A DNA stretch of 64,000 bases from Pyruvatibacter sp. HU-CL02332 (GCF_040362765.1 NZ_BAABWK010000001.1:1961501-2025500), one strand, 5' to 3'. Shown: positions 8,023 through 18,168, numbered from the stretch's first letter. The notes: a model not told the origin generated them from the sequence alone. Numbers and translations are program-made.

Positions 8023-9181
8023 TGTAGTCCACCAGCCGCGATAGAAAATCATCACATGCTTCAAGCTGTGCCTGGGTCACCCACTCATCGGGCTTATGCG
8101 CCTGCTGAATGCTTCCTGGTCCGCACACAAGCGTTGGAATACCAACATCCTGAAACAGCCCTGCTTCGGTCGCATAGGACACAGCCTGTCGGTCATTGGT
8201 GCCCGCCAGCATCATCACGGCGGTTTCCAGCGGCGAGGCTTCTTCACTGGCTTTCAGCCCCGGCGCCTGCGCAAGCGTTTCAATTGTGATGTCTGCGTCA
8301 GGATAGACCTTCTGCATGTCGGGCAGCAGGTCGCGGCGGGCATAGTCCATCAGCCGATGACTGATCTCGTCTTCGTCCTGCCCCGGCAAGGTCCGGTGCT
8401 CGAACGCAAACCAGCAATGGCGCGGGACGATGTTTGTGGCGGTGCCACCACCTATGCGGCCCACTGACAGTGTGGTGTAGGGCGGTGAAAAACGACCCGT
8501 CGCATCTCCGCGTTGACGCATCTCTTCGGCAATCTCAGCCAGATGGGAAATCATCCGGGCAGCAGCAATGATCGAGTTCACACCCTTGTCGGTCTGGCTG
8601 GAGTGAAACTCCAGACCAGTCACTTCAACACGAAAGGACCGAATGGCCTTGTGCGCATCCACCACGGCCATATCTGTTGGCTCACCCACGATGACCAGAT
8701 CGGGCTTGGGCAGGTGCTTCGCAATGTGCGCAATCATCGGGCGCACGCCAAGACAGCCGATTTCTTCGTCATAGGAAAAGGCAAAATGGACGGGACGTTT
8801 CAGGTCGGCTGCGGCCAGTTTGGGAAGCTGTGACAGTGCGCAGGCAATAAACCCCTTCATGTCACATGCCCCGCGCCCGTAGTAACGGGCATCACGCACA
8901 TCCATGGTGAAAGGATCTGTCGTCCAGTCCTGATCAGCGACCGGCACAACGTCCGTGTGTCCCGAGAGCACGATCCCGCCCGGCCCGTCACCCCCGATTG
9001 TGCCGTACAGATTGGCCTTTGTGCCGTCCTCATTGGGCAGCAACTCGTAGGTCATGCCGTGTGCGTCCATCAGGCCTGTAATGAAGTCTGTCAGGGCCAG
9101 ATTGCTCAAATGGCTGGTCGTATCGAACGAAATCAGCTTCGCGAGCAGGTCAGGGGCCGCATAGGAAACATTATCAGGCAT
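8012..9181 (-). CDS. argE: Acetylornithine deacetylase ArgE
   Basis: M20-family metallohydrolase removing acetate from N-acetylornithine to give ornithine, the substrate of ArgF encoded just upstream on the other strand. Metal ligands are seen in SGHTDVVP (His, Asp), GRGACDMKG (bridging Asp), SYDEEIGC (catalytic Glu pair) and VGEPTD (Glu), with a late His in QQAHKPDEW. Its 389 residues match the family. A 248-base intergenic stretch separates it from the divergent efflux genes. Confidence 0.93.
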   Translation of the reverse strand: MPDNVSYAAPDLLAKLISFDTTSHLSNLALTDFITGLMDAHGMTYELLPNEDGTKANLYGTIGGDGPGGIVLSGHTDVVPVADQDWTTDPFTMDVRDARYYGRGACDMKGFIACALSQLPKLAAADLKRPVHFAFSYDEEIGCLGVRPMIAHIAKHLPKPDLVIVGEPTDMAVVDAHKAIRSFRVEVTGLEFHSSQTDKGVNSIIAAARMISHLAEIAEEMRQRGDATGRFSPPYTTLSVGRIGGGTATNIVPRHCWFAFEHRTLPGQDEDEISHRLMDYARRDLLPDMQKVYPDADITIETLAQAPGLKASEEASPLETAVMMLAGTNDRQAVSYATEAGLFQDVGIPTLVCGPGSIQQAHKPDEWVTQAQLEACDDFLSRLVDYISA

Positions 9182-9429
9182 GGGGATAGAGGCTCCGGAA
9201 ACTCAAAAACTCAGTATTCATGGTGACTTAGGAAAAAATCCGACGGATTCAGCCCGATGTGACCGTTTGACACAAAGCAATCCGGTTCACACATGTGGAC
9301 CGTATATCATCTAGGGTCTTTTGCCTCGCGAGGTTTGCGATGCTGACCAGCCATTCATGATCTGTTGTGGCACCGTTCATCGACCACGGGTCACTATGGG
9401 GCCATCACATACCGCCCGAAAGGCAATTG
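9182..9429. promoter_or_regulatory. Intergenic region between argE and the RND adaptor
   Basis: A 248-base divergent gap. It contains a short dyad AATCCG-A-CGGATT at about 9237-9249 and a palindrome CACATGTG near 9291-9298. Either might be an operator for the efflux genes or argE. No gene, terminator or known RNA is seen. Confidence 0.3.
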
Positions 9430-10755
9430 ATGCTTGATCGCTACGAGGATGAAGAGCGCGGCTCCCGCCAATATGGGCGCGATAGCGCACCTGCTTTGCC
9501 CGGCGACGAGCCTTATCGTCCCTGGTGGCGTCGCTTTTTGCCGCTGCTCATTCTTGGTGGCGCAATCGCCGCGTTTGCACTCCTGCGCATTACCCAGCCA
9601 GAAGTCGTGCCCGAAGCGCCTGAAGAGCGCATCTGGACAGTGAATGCCTCTACAGTTGAGTTTGCCGATATTCAGCCTGAGCTGCAGGTATTTGGTGAGA
9701 TCGTGCCGGGCCGCAAGGTTGAACTGCGCGCCCTCGTTGCGGGTGAAATTCTCGAAACTGGTGAGAATTTCCAGGAAGGCGGCATCATCAAGGCAGATGA
9801 TCTGCTCGTCCTGATTGATCCCTTCGACTACGAAGCCGCCCGTGACGAAGCGACAGCTCAGCTTGACGAAGGCCGTGCCCGCCTTGCGGAGATCAAGGCG
9901 CGCGCCGTGCTTGAGGGCCAGGCACTCGTAAGTGCACGCCAGCAACTCACCATTCGCCAGCGGGATTTGAGCCGGGCCATCCGCCTTGCCAAGGGGGGCA
10001 ACATTTCCCAAAAGACAGTGGACGACCGCCGCCTTGCCGTGAGCCAGCAGGAAGCCGCTGTTGACCAGCGCGTCAGCAATGTAGCTGTCGAAAACTCGCG
10101 TGTTGAGCAGCAGCAGGCAACTATCTCGCGCCTTGAGGTTGGTCTGCGCCGTGCCGAACGTGATCTCAACAACACGCGCGTCGTCTCGCCATTCACCGGC
10201 TTTGTTGGCGACGTGTCTGCAGAACGCGGCAAGCGGGTAAGCCTCAACGACAAACTGGCGGATTTAACAGACGCAGACCGGCTTGAAGTTGCCTTCACTC
10301 TGTCCGACGCGCAATATGGCCGCATCATTGCAGCAGAAGGCAACGTCACCGGGCGGCCGGCCAAAGTGCTGTGGCGTGTAGGCAATCGACAGATTGAATA
10401 TGATGCGACCATCGAGCGGGTCGGTGCCGAGATATCGGCAGCTTCCGGCGGTGTCGAAGCCTTCGCCCGCCTTGAAACCAAGGGCACAGATACACCATTG
10501 CGCCCTGGTGCGTTTGTAGAGGTCCGACTTCCAGACACCCGCTACGAACAGGTGGCGCAACTGCCCGAAACAGCGCTGTACGAAAGCAATCGTGTCTATG
10601 TGATTGCAGAAGGCCGACTTGAGGCCCGCGAGATTGAAGTCGCTGCACGTACGTCAGACGGTATTCTGGTCAGCGGCAACCTGGTACCGGGAGAAAAAGT
10701 CCTGGCGACGCGATTTGCCGAAGCAGGACCCGGCGTTCGTGTTGAGGAGCGCTAG
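9430..10755 (+). CDS. RND efflux periplasmic adaptor (membrane fusion protein)
   Basis: HlyD/AcrA-type adaptor joining an inner-membrane RND pump to an outer-membrane channel. It has a cytoplasmic N-terminus with acidic and basic residues, one membrane segment (FLPLLILGGAIAAFALL), a lipoyl/barrel-sandwich part around VFGEIVPGRKVELRALVAG, a long alpha-hairpin (roughly residues 135-240) and the second lipoyl half (NNTRVVSPFTGFVGDVSAE). ATG 9430 has GAAAGG 7 bases upstream; an in-frame GTG at 9367 adds 21 residues. The pump gene follows after 2 bases. Confidence 0.93.
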   Translation: MLDRYEDEERGSRQYGRDSAPALPGDEPYRPWWRRFLPLLILGGAIAAFALLRITQPEVVPEAPEERIWTVNASTVEFADIQPELQVFGEIVPGRKVELRALVAGEILETGENFQEGGIIKADDLLVLIDPFDYEAARDEATAQLDEGRARLAEIKARAVLEGQALVSARQQLTIRQRDLSRAIRLAKGGNISQKTVDDRRLAVSQQEAAVDQRVSNVAVENSRVEQQQATISRLEVGLRRAERDLNNTRVVSPFTGFVGDVSAERGKRVSLNDKLADLTDADRLEVAFTLSDAQYGRIIAAEGNVTGRPAKVLWRVGNRQIEYDATIERVGAEISAASGGVEAFARLETKGTDTPLRPGAFVEVRLPDTRYEQVAQLPETALYESNRVYVIAEGRLEAREIEVAARTSDGILVSGNLVPGEKVLATRFAEAGPGVRVEER

Positions 10756-10757
10756 TC

Positions 10758-13700
10758 ATGTCAGGGCGCGATGATTTTTCCGACGACGATCAAACCGATC
10801 CCTATCGCTCCATAGCGGCAGCTGATCGCCCGCGCGGCATCCTTGGTTTCTTTGTGGTGCATCGCAATGCGGCCAATCTGCTGATGGGCATGCTGGTGGT
10901 GGCTGGCCTGTACGCGCTGACCCAGCTCAACACACAGTTTTTTCCGCGGACCGAGATCCCAACAATCTCGGTCGTCATTGCATGGCCCGGTGCCAGCGCC
11001 GAAGACGTCGAAGGCAATATCATTGAGGCGATTGAGCCTGAGGTGAGGTTTCTCGATGGCGTGGACAGTGTAGATAGCTATGCGCGCGAAGGCGTAGCGC
11101 AAATTGTCGTCGAGTTTGCCAGCGGTGCTGACATGCAAAAAGCGCAGGCTGATATCGAGCAGGCTGTCTCAAGCGTCACCACGCTGCCCCAGGACAGCGA
11201 GCGTGCTGTCATCAGCCGCTTCATCTTTTATGAGTCTGTCGCTGCTCTCGCCATTTCCGGCCCTTTCACTGAAAGCGCCCTGCGCGCTTACGCAAAAGAC
11301 ATCCGTGACGAACTTCTGAACTCCGGTGTGGACCGGGTTGTCATGAAGGGCGTGCGTGACCCTGAACTGATTGTTGAGGTGTCCGCTGCCAACCTGCGTC
11401 GGCTTGATCTGTCGGTCGCAGATGTGTCTGCGCGCATCCGTCAGGTCAGTCAGGATTTGCCGTCGGGCACGCTCGAAGGCGCGCAGGAAAAGCAGCTACG
11501 CTCCATGGGGCTTGCAACAGATCCAACCTCTCTGGGTGCCATCGAAATCAAGTCGCTTGCAGGTGGTGAAAAAGTACGCCTGCAGGATATCGCCGACATT
11601 CGCGATGGGTTTGACGAAAGTCAGTCGACGGGTCTGCGCGGCGGTCAGCTGGCCATGCAGCTTGATATCCAGCGCGCGATGACCGCTGACACACTGGACG
11701 TACAGGCGAATGTGGAAAAGGCCCTCGCAGGCCTGACCTCCACCTTGCCGCCGACCCTCAAGGTCGAGATGTTCAACGTTCAGGCTGATCTGGTGTTCGA
11801 CCGGATCATGCTGCTGGTCAAGAACGGCGTTGGTGGGCTTCTCCTCGTGTTGGCCATCCTCTTTGTCTTCCTCAACGCCCGTGTCGCATTCTGGGTGTCA
11901 GCCGGCATTCCGGTCGCCATGATGGCCACGCTGGCCGTCATGCTGGCAACTGGTCAGTCGATCAACATGATCTCGTTGTTCGCGCTCATCATGACAATTG
12001 GCATCATCGTCGATGACGCCATCGTGGTCGGCGAGCATGCAACGACGTTGCGCGAGCAGGGACATCCGCCTGCGGTTGCTGCCTATCTTGGTGGCAAGCG
12101 CATGTTCGGCCCGGTGTTCGCCGCCATCCTCACGACGGTGGCCGCCTTCGCGCCAATTCTTCTGATCGGTGACATCATCGGACAGATCCTTCGCGCCATG
12201 CCGTTGGTTGTTATGGCCGTCATGGTCGCCAGTCTGGTTGAGTGCTTTTTGGTTCTGCCCGGCCATATGCATCACGCCCTTGAAGGCAGCATGAAGCAGA
12301 GCCGGTTCCACGCTTGGTTCAACGCCCATTTTGCCCGCTTCCGCGATGGACCGTTTCGGCGGATTGTCGCTGTGTCTTTTGACATGCGCTATACGACGCT
12401 GGCCATTGCAGCGGCAGCCTTCATCATCTGTATCGGGTTAATGCAGACAGGCCGCGTTGGATTCCAGTTCTTCCCCTCCCCAGAGGGCGAGACGGTGGAT
12501 GCCAATGTCATTTTTGCCCCGGGTACGCCGCGCGAAACCACGCAGGATGCCATCGAGCAGATTGACGCCGCGCTGGAGCGCGCTGTCCTGCAGCTTGCAG
12601 GCGAAGACGGTGTTCTTGTGCAGATGTCTTACGGCACCATTGGCGAGACCGGTGGATCCTTCAGTGCAACCACGGGTGATAACCAGGGCAGCCTTCAAGT
12701 TGAGTTGGTTGCATCCGAACTTCGCAGCATCCGAACCCGCGACCTTGTGGCGGCATGGCGCGCGGAGCTGCCTGTCATTCCTGGCGTGGAGCGCATTGCC
12801 CTCAAGGAGCGGCGCGGTGGCCCTCCCGGGCGCGATCTTGATGTGCGCCTTACCGGCGGTGATCCGCGAGAGTTGAAAGCAGCCGCACTTGAAGTCCGCG
12901 ATCTGCTGGCGACCTTTGATGGTGTGTCAGACATTGAAGATGATCTGCCTTACGGCAAACAGGAACTGATCCTCGAAGTTAATCCACGTGGTGCTGCGCT
13001 TGGCTTCACAACAGAAACCGTTGGCCGTCAGGTGCGTAACTCCTTTGAGGGATCCATCTCAAAACGATTTGCTCGGGATGACGAGGAAGTAACGATCCGC
13101 GTCCAGCTGCCCGACGTAGAAAAATCCCGAGCGCTTGAAGACTTGTTCCTGCGCACCGATCAGGGCCGCGAAGTACCGCTTACAGAAGTTGTCTCCATCC
13201 GCGAGCAATCCGGCTTCTCCCGACTGCGCAGGGAAGATGGCAAAAGGTTTGTGTCCATCGCTGCTGAAGTTGATGCGCTGGCAGCCGACTCAAATGCCAT
13301 CATTCGCGCCTTGCCGGAGCAGGGTCTTGCTGACATTGCGGCCAAGTACAATCTGCAGTTTGAGTTTGCAGGCCGTGCCGAAGAACAGGGAGCAGCCTTT
13401 GCTGACCTAGGTGCAGGCACGCTCATTGCCTTGATTGCGATCTACATCATCCTTGCGTGGGTCTTCGCAAGCTATGCGCGCCCCATCGTGGTGATGTCTA
13501 TTATTCCGTTCGGTCTTGTGGGTGCTGTGCTCGGCCATCTGGTCATGGGCTTTGACCTCACCATCCTGAGCTTCGTCGCTCTGCTTGGCCTTGCGGGCAT
13601 TCTGGTGAATGACTCGATCATTCTCGTGGATCAGATCGACAACAGGCTCGATGAAGGCATGAACGTGCGCGACGCTGTGATCAATGGGGTACAGGACCGC

Positions 13701-14009
13701 TTGCGCGCGGTGTTGCTCACCTCATTGACAACCGTCGGTGGGCTCACGCCCCTTCTGTTTGAAACCAGTCTGCAGGCACAATTTCTGTTGCCCATGGCAA
13801 TTACTCTGGCCTTTGGTCTGGCGACCGCAACCTTCCTGGTGCTTCTCGTCGTGCCGGCCATTCTGGGTATTCAGGAAGACGCCCGCGCACTCTTCGGGCG
13901 CAAGCGCTCGCCCCGCATCATCGATATTGATGCCGAGGCCATGGACGAAGCAGACGCCCGCATTGCTGAACGTGACAATGTTCGCCGCATCCCCCGGCCG
14001 GGCGAGTAA
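10758..14009 (+). CDS. RND efflux pump inner-membrane transporter (AcrB/MexB-like)
   Basis: Proton-driven exporter of 1083 residues with the RND layout of 12 membrane segments and two large periplasmic loops. The proton-relay Asp pair in TM4 is present (IGIIVDDAIVV). The second half repeats the pattern (LLGLAGILVNDSIILVDQID). The N-terminus has about 35 extra polar residues and the C-terminus an extra acidic/basic tail. It is coupled to the adaptor gene. No outer-membrane channel or local repressor gene is nearby, so a shared TolC-type channel is likely. Substrates are unknown. Confidence 0.94.
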   Translation: MSGRDDFSDDDQTDPYRSIAAADRPRGILGFFVVHRNAANLLMGMLVVAGLYALTQLNTQFFPRTEIPTISVVIAWPGASAEDVEGNIIEAIEPEVRFLDGVDSVDSYAREGVAQIVVEFASGADMQKAQADIEQAVSSVTTLPQDSERAVISRFIFYESVAALAISGPFTESALRAYAKDIRDELLNSGVDRVVMKGVRDPELIVEVSAANLRRLDLSVADVSARIRQVSQDLPSGTLEGAQEKQLRSMGLATDPTSLGAIEIKSLAGGEKVRLQDIADIRDGFDESQSTGLRGGQLAMQLDIQRAMTADTLDVQANVEKALAGLTSTLPPTLKVEMFNVQADLVFDRIMLLVKNGVGGLLLVLAILFVFLNARVAFWVSAGIPVAMMATLAVMLATGQSINMISLFALIMTIGIIVDDAIVVGEHATTLREQGHPPAVAAYLGGKRMFGPVFAAILTTVAAFAPILLIGDIIGQILRAMPLVVMAVMVASLVECFLVLPGHMHHALEGSMKQSRFHAWFNAHFARFRDGPFRRIVAVSFDMRYTTLAIAAAAFIICIGLMQTGRVGFQFFPSPEGETVDANVIFAPGTPRETTQDAIEQIDAALERAVLQLAGEDGVLVQMSYGTIGETGGSFSATTGDNQGSLQVELVASELRSIRTRDLVAAWRAELPVIPGVERIALKERRGGPPGRDLDVRLTGGDPRELKAAALEVRDLLATFDGVSDIEDDLPYGKQELILEVNPRGAALGFTTETVGRQVRNSFEGSISKRFARDDEEVTIRVQLPDVEKSRALEDLFLRTDQGREVPLTEVVSIREQSGFSRLRREDGKRFVSIAAEVDALAADSNAIIRALPEQGLADIAAKYNLQFEFAGRAEEQGAAFADLGAGTLIALIAIYIILAWVFASYARPIVVMSIIPFGLVGAVLGHLVMGFDLTILSFVALLGLAGILVNDSIILVDQIDNRLDEGMNVRDAVINGVQDRLRAVLLTSLTTVGGLTPLLFETSLQAQFLLPMAITLAFGLATATFLVLLVVPAILGIQEDARALFGRKRSPRIIDIDAEAMDEADARIAERDNVRRIPRPGE

Positions 14010-14033
14010 CCGCCCGACCAGGATAAGTGAGGC

Positions 14034-16043
14034 CTACCAGTGAATGCCGCGGGTAAGCGCTGCCAGCGCCACGGCTTCGTTGCTGACTTTCGGCTGCGCC
14101 TTGTCGCCCGGCTTGCCACCCTTGGCAGCATTTGAATCGGGAAACAGCCGGTACGTCGTGTTGAAGATCGTGTTCATGGCCTTGGGTGCCAACGCCCACG
14201 CCACCTGCGCGAATGTACCAAGACGCGTACTGACACTCGTGGGCTTTTCAACAATCGCCCGGCAAATGAGGTTAGCGGCATCTTCCGGAGACAATGTTGG
14301 CACGTGGTCATACATCTTCGTAGGTGCGATCATCGGTGTACGGACCAGCGGCATGTACACATTGGTGAAATTGATATTGTTGTGCTGGTACTCAGGCGCC
14401 GCACATGAGGAGAACGCCCCAAGCGCGGACTTTGATGCCACATAGGCGGAGAAGCGTGGCTGGTTTGCCTGCACACCAATCGACAGGATGTTGATGATGT
14501 GTCCGTTGTTCTGGTTCACCATATGCGGCAGGAAGCCCATGATGAGACGCAACGCACCAAAGTAGTTCAGCTGCATGGTGCGCTCAAAGTCATGGAAGCG
14601 GTCATAGGACAGCGACACAGACCGGCGGATTGAGCGACCGGCGTTGTTGACCAGAACATCAGCCCGTCCCAGATCGTCGATCACCTTCTTCACGAATTTG
14701 TCGCAGTCTTCAATCTCTGCAGCATCCAGCGTGTAGGCGTGGACTTTGCCTTTGCCCTTCTTTTGAAGGTGCACTTTCGTTTCAGCCAATGTCTCGGCTG
14801 TACGTGCAGCAATCACCGTCGTCGCGCCTGCGGCTACCAGCTTCTCAGCGACCGCAAGTCCGATGCCTGATGTGGCACCTGTAACAATCACGACCTTGTC
14901 TTTGACAGCGCCTGAGAGCGTGCGGTCCTGGAACAGTGACGGATCAAGGTTCCGTTCCCAATAGTCCCAAAGCACCGGCGCATAGGATTCAAGTTCAGGG
15001 CATTTGATGCCAGACCCCTTGAGGGCTGCTGCCGTATCCCGGTTATCGAACTTGGTGGGATAGTTGAAAAACTTCATCGTCGCACGCGGAATGCCGAAGT
15101 CTGCCAGAACACCATCAGAGATGGTGCGCACCGGCGGCAGATTCTTGATGCCGTCACGAACAGCTTTCGGGATGAAACCAAAAATCCCCGCATCAATACG
15201 CATGGCAAATTCAGGACCATGTCCCGCGCGTGCAAACGTGTTGAGCACATCACCCACACGCATCCCGTCCGGGTTGGTGAGATGGAATGTTTTCCCGTTC
15301 AGGCCGGTCTTATGTGCAATGTGGTCCATGGCATTCGCCACATAGTCCACCGGCACAATGTTCATATATCCGCCTTCAAGGCCCACCAGAGACAGCCAGC
15401 GGGGCAGGGCATTGCGCAAACGCTGCAGCATCTTGAAGAAGAAGTAGGGGCCATCAATCTTGTCGATGAAGCCGGTCTTGCTGTGCCCGACAACAATGCC
15501 GGGACGATAAATCCGATAAGGGATCGTGCAGTTTTCACGCACGACCTTCTCAGAGTCGTGCTTGGTGCGGAAATAGGGGTGTTCGTTTTCCTCCCATTCC
15601 TCATACATGTCTTCGCGCCAATAGCCATTGAACAGACCAGCCGCGGCGATGGAGCTTGTGTGGTGGAAGCACTTTGCTTTGACAGCTTCAGCAAAGGTCA
15701 CCGCATTGTTGGTGCCTTCAACATTGGCCTTGATCTGGCTGTCTGCATCTTCGTTGGCGATGTCATAGATCGCAGCAAGGTGGAAGACGTTGCCGATCTT
15801 GCCGCGAAGGGCAGCAATCTGCTTGGCAGAGACACCGAGCTTGGCTTTGCCAAGATCGCCCGTGACCGGAACAATCCGGTCTGCAGCGTTGGGTGTTTTT
15901 TCTGACAGATCGTCAATCAGGCTTTTGATCTTGGCCTTGGAGCCAGACCGCACCAGCACATAGATCTTGCCTTTACGGGCCAGAAGATTTTCCAGCAGAT
16001 GCCGACCGATAAAACCGGTCGCACCGGTCACAAAGCTGTCCAT
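14034..16043 (-). CDS. Two-domain fatty acyl-CoA reductase (alcohol-forming type)
   Basis: 669 residues holding two Rossmann reductase domains. Domain 1 (about 1-370) is an extended SDR of the fatty acyl-CoA reductase type: TGATGFIG at 6-13 and Tyr157/Lys161 (YFRTK). Domain 2 (about 380-640) is a classical SDR like Acr1: TGATSGIG at 388-395, NNAG at 466-469, Ser521, Tyr534 and Lys538 (YVASK), and MPLVRTPMIAPT. The layout and length match Marinobacter Maqu_2220-type enzymes that reduce acyl-CoA through the aldehyde to a fatty alcohol. A role in fatty alcohol or wax ester synthesis is inferred. It converges on the RND genes. Confidence 0.87.
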   Translation of the reverse strand: MDSFVTGATGFIGRHLLENLLARKGKIYVLVRSGSKAKIKSLIDDLSEKTPNAADRIVPVTGDLGKAKLGVSAKQIAALRGKIGNVFHLAAIYDIANEDADSQIKANVEGTNNAVTFAEAVKAKCFHHTSSIAAAGLFNGYWREDMYEEWEENEHPYFRTKHDSEKVVRENCTIPYRIYRPGIVVGHSKTGFIDKIDGPYFFFKMLQRLRNALPRWLSLVGLEGGYMNIVPVDYVANAMDHIAHKTGLNGKTFHLTNPDGMRVGDVLNTFARAGHGPEFAMRIDAGIFGFIPKAVRDGIKNLPPVRTISDGVLADFGIPRATMKFFNYPTKFDNRDTAAALKGSGIKCPELESYAPVLWDYWERNLDPSLFQDRTLSGAVKDKVVIVTGATSGIGLAVAEKLVAAGATTVIAARTAETLAETKVHLQKKGKGKVHAYTLDAAEIEDCDKFVKKVIDDLGRADVLVNNAGRSIRRSVSLSYDRFHDFERTMQLNYFGALRLIMGFLPHMVNQNNGHIINILSIGVQANQPRFSAYVASKSALGAFSSCAAPEYQHNNINFTNVYMPLVRTPMIAPTKMYDHVPTLSPEDAANLICRAIVEKPTSVSTRLGTFAQVAWALAPKAMNTIFNTTYRLFPDSNAAKGGKPGDKAQPKVSNEAVALAALTRGIHW

Positions 16044-16142
16044 AGGACACCCTCCCCAAATTCGTTCCCTGTGTATCGAAAGCCTGGCTCATTGAGCGGC
16101 CAGCTCCCGTTGTTCTGACAGAAAGACTAGGGGAAACACGCC

Positions 16143-16154
16143 GCCTGTACAGGC
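16143..16154. promoter_or_regulatory. 12-bp perfect palindrome upstream of the acyl-CoA reductase
   Basis: GCCTGTACAGGC lies about 100 bases upstream of the reductase start, in the 131-base gap behind trkH. It could be a dimeric operator or part of a hairpin (CAAAAG follows). Its role is not established. Confidence 0.4.
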
Positions 16155-16174
16155 AAAAGTGTGGGAAAGGGGGA

Positions 16175-17638
16175 CTATGACCGCCAAAAAATGCGCGAAA
16201 AGAGAATGAGCACCGTGAACAGCTCAAGGCGACCGATGAGCATACCCAGTGCCATCAGCCATTTGGCCGTATCCGGAATACCTGAAAAGTTGGCTGAGGG
16301 ACCGACTTCAGGTCCAAGCCCCGGGCCAACATTGGCAATGGATGTGGCGGCTGACGATAGAGCCGTCAGCGGTTCAAGCCCTGAAAAGGTCAGCAGCAAT
16401 GCGAGTCCGCCGAAGCACGCGATGTACAGAAAGAAAAAACTCATCACTGATGCAGAGACGCTTTCAGGGATCGCCCTGCGATTGTAATGGGGAATGAAAA
16501 TCCCGTGCGGATAGATCATCCGGCGCAAATGGCTCATGCAGGTGGCAGCAATCACCTGCACGCGGAAAATTTTGAGGCCACATGACGTGGAACCCGAGCA
16601 CCCACCGATAAACATCAGCGTAAAAAACAGTGCAATTGCGAAGGGGCCCCACGCACCATAATCCTGCGTGGCATATCCTGTGCCCGTCATCACGGAAACA
16701 ACGTTGAACGCGGCATAGCGAACTTGCGCTTCCAGGGTCCCCTCTATGCCGCGCGTGATCTGATAAATAATCATCGCAAGGGTCGCAATCGCGAGCAGGC
16801 TCAGGAACACCCGCACCTGCGTATCCTGCAGGAACGGCATGGCCTTGCCGCGAAACGCCTGGATATACAGAACGAACGGCAGGCTGCCTGCAATCATGCC
16901 CGCGATAATGATGTAGTGGATGAGGGCGCTGTCGAAGTGGCCAACCGATGCGTCACGGGTCGAATAGCCCCCGGTGGCAATGGTCGTCATCGCATGATTG
17001 ATACCGTCAAAAAAATTCATGCCCGCAGCCCAAAGGGCAAACGCGGTCACAACCGTAAAAATCACATACACAGTGGTGATGGTGCCTGCGAGGCCGGCTG
17101 CACTGGGCAACACTTTCTCAGGCGTATCAAACGCCTCCACCTTAAACAGCTGCATACCACCGACCTGCAGGATCGGCAGAATGCTCACGGCCATAACAAT
17201 GATCCCGATGCCGCCGAGCCATTGCAGCAAAGATCGCCAGAGCAATAGTCCCGGCGGAACCGCATCGAGCCCGACAATGATGGTGGATCCGGTGGTCGTC
17301 AGCCCGGACATGCTTTCAAAAAAAGCGTCCGTGTAGGACAGGTTGAGCTCGGAGAAGGCAAAGGGCAGAGCACCGAAGACGACCAATGACATCCACACGG
17401 CCGGCACCAGCACAAAGGCCTGCTTGAGGGTCATGTCGCCGGCGCTGCCCCAGTTCATCAGGGCAAATGTGACGCCAAAGAAAGTGGTGACAACGGCCGA
17501 CGCCAGAAACACCCGCCAATCCGGATTGGAGACAGCCGCATCGTAAAGCGCTGGCAACACCATCGCGATGCCAAGCGTCACGAGCAAAATGCCCACCACC
17601 AGAAGTATTGGCCGCGCGTCAAACAACGCCAAGGGCAT
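16175..17638 (-). CDS. trkH: Trk-type potassium uptake membrane protein TrkH
   Basis: Potassium translocating subunit, 487 residues with about ten membrane spans in four pore repeats. The four filter regions with key Gly are TTTGST, ATGGYST, MTGTGYAT and NVGPGLG. The C-terminal GRLELFTVLILFSRIFW is typical of TrkH. It would pair with the NAD-binding TrkA, which is not in the window. The upstream gene apaG is on the same strand 68 bases away. Confidence 0.95.
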   Translation of the reverse strand: MPLALFDARPILLVVGILLVTLGIAMVLPALYDAAVSNPDWRVFLASAVVTTFFGVTFALMNWGSAGDMTLKQAFVLVPAVWMSLVVFGALPFAFSELNLSYTDAFFESMSGLTTTGSTIIVGLDAVPPGLLLWRSLLQWLGGIGIIVMAVSILPILQVGGMQLFKVEAFDTPEKVLPSAAGLAGTITTVYVIFTVVTAFALWAAGMNFFDGINHAMTTIATGGYSTRDASVGHFDSALIHYIIIAGMIAGSLPFVLYIQAFRGKAMPFLQDTQVRVFLSLLAIATLAMIIYQITRGIEGTLEAQVRYAAFNVVSVMTGTGYATQDYGAWGPFAIALFFTLMFIGGCSGSTSCGLKIFRVQVIAATCMSHLRRMIYPHGIFIPHYNRRAIPESVSASVMSFFFLYIACFGGLALLLTFSGLEPLTALSSAATSIANVGPGLGPEVGPSANFSGIPDTAKWLMALGMLIGRLELFTVLILFSRIFWRS

Positions 17639-17706
17639 GCTCCCCTATTGGCATCACGGGTGAATCAATCAGTGGGGTGAGTGTAGAGCGCCAGAGGTAA
17701 ACTACG

Positions 17707-18168
17707 CTAGTTGACGCTCTTGAAGTCGTGCGGGCTATCAAGTGAGAACGCCGGAATGGTGACGTCGAAGCGTTCTCCGCCACCTGACAACATGCCGTAT
17801 GTGCCGCTCATGATGCCTGACGGCGTTGGGAGCGGTGCACCGGAGGTGTACTCGAAACACTCACCGGGTTCGATCACCGGTTGTTCGCCGACAACGCCAT
17901 CCCCGCGTACTTCCTGCACGCGACCAAGCGCATCGGTGATGCGCCAGTAGCGGTCCTGCAGCTGAACGCTTTCGCCACCCTCATTTTCAATCTCCACCTC
18001 ATAGGCCCACACATAGTGGTCCTCGGATGGTTCAGACTGATCATCAAGATAGACCGGACGCACCCGCACGCGGATGTTGCGGGTCAGCGCATCATAGAAG
18101 AAATCGTCTTCAATCATGTCACCATCCATGTCCGCCTGAGCGAATTCCATGAAAATCGGGTCCGCCAT
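17707..18168 (-). CDS. apaG: ApaG domain protein
   Basis: ApaG (DUF525) is a small immunoglobulin-like fold protein linked in enterobacteria to Co2+/Mg2+ resistance; its molecular role is unclear. The core RNIRVRVRPVYLDDQSEP, YVWAYEVEIENEG and GVVGEQPVIEPGECFEYTSG is characteristic. The N-terminus has about 25 residues before the core, and later ATGs (M7, M14) are possible starts. It lies between metZ and trkH on the same strand. Confidence 0.9.
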   Translation of the reverse strand: MADPIFMEFAQADMDGDMIEDDFFYDALTRNIRVRVRPVYLDDQSEPSEDHYVWAYEVEIENEGGESVQLQDRYWRITDALGRVQEVRGDGVVGEQPVIEPGECFEYTSGAPLPTPSGIMSGTYGMLSGGGERFDVTIPAFSLDSPHDFKSVN

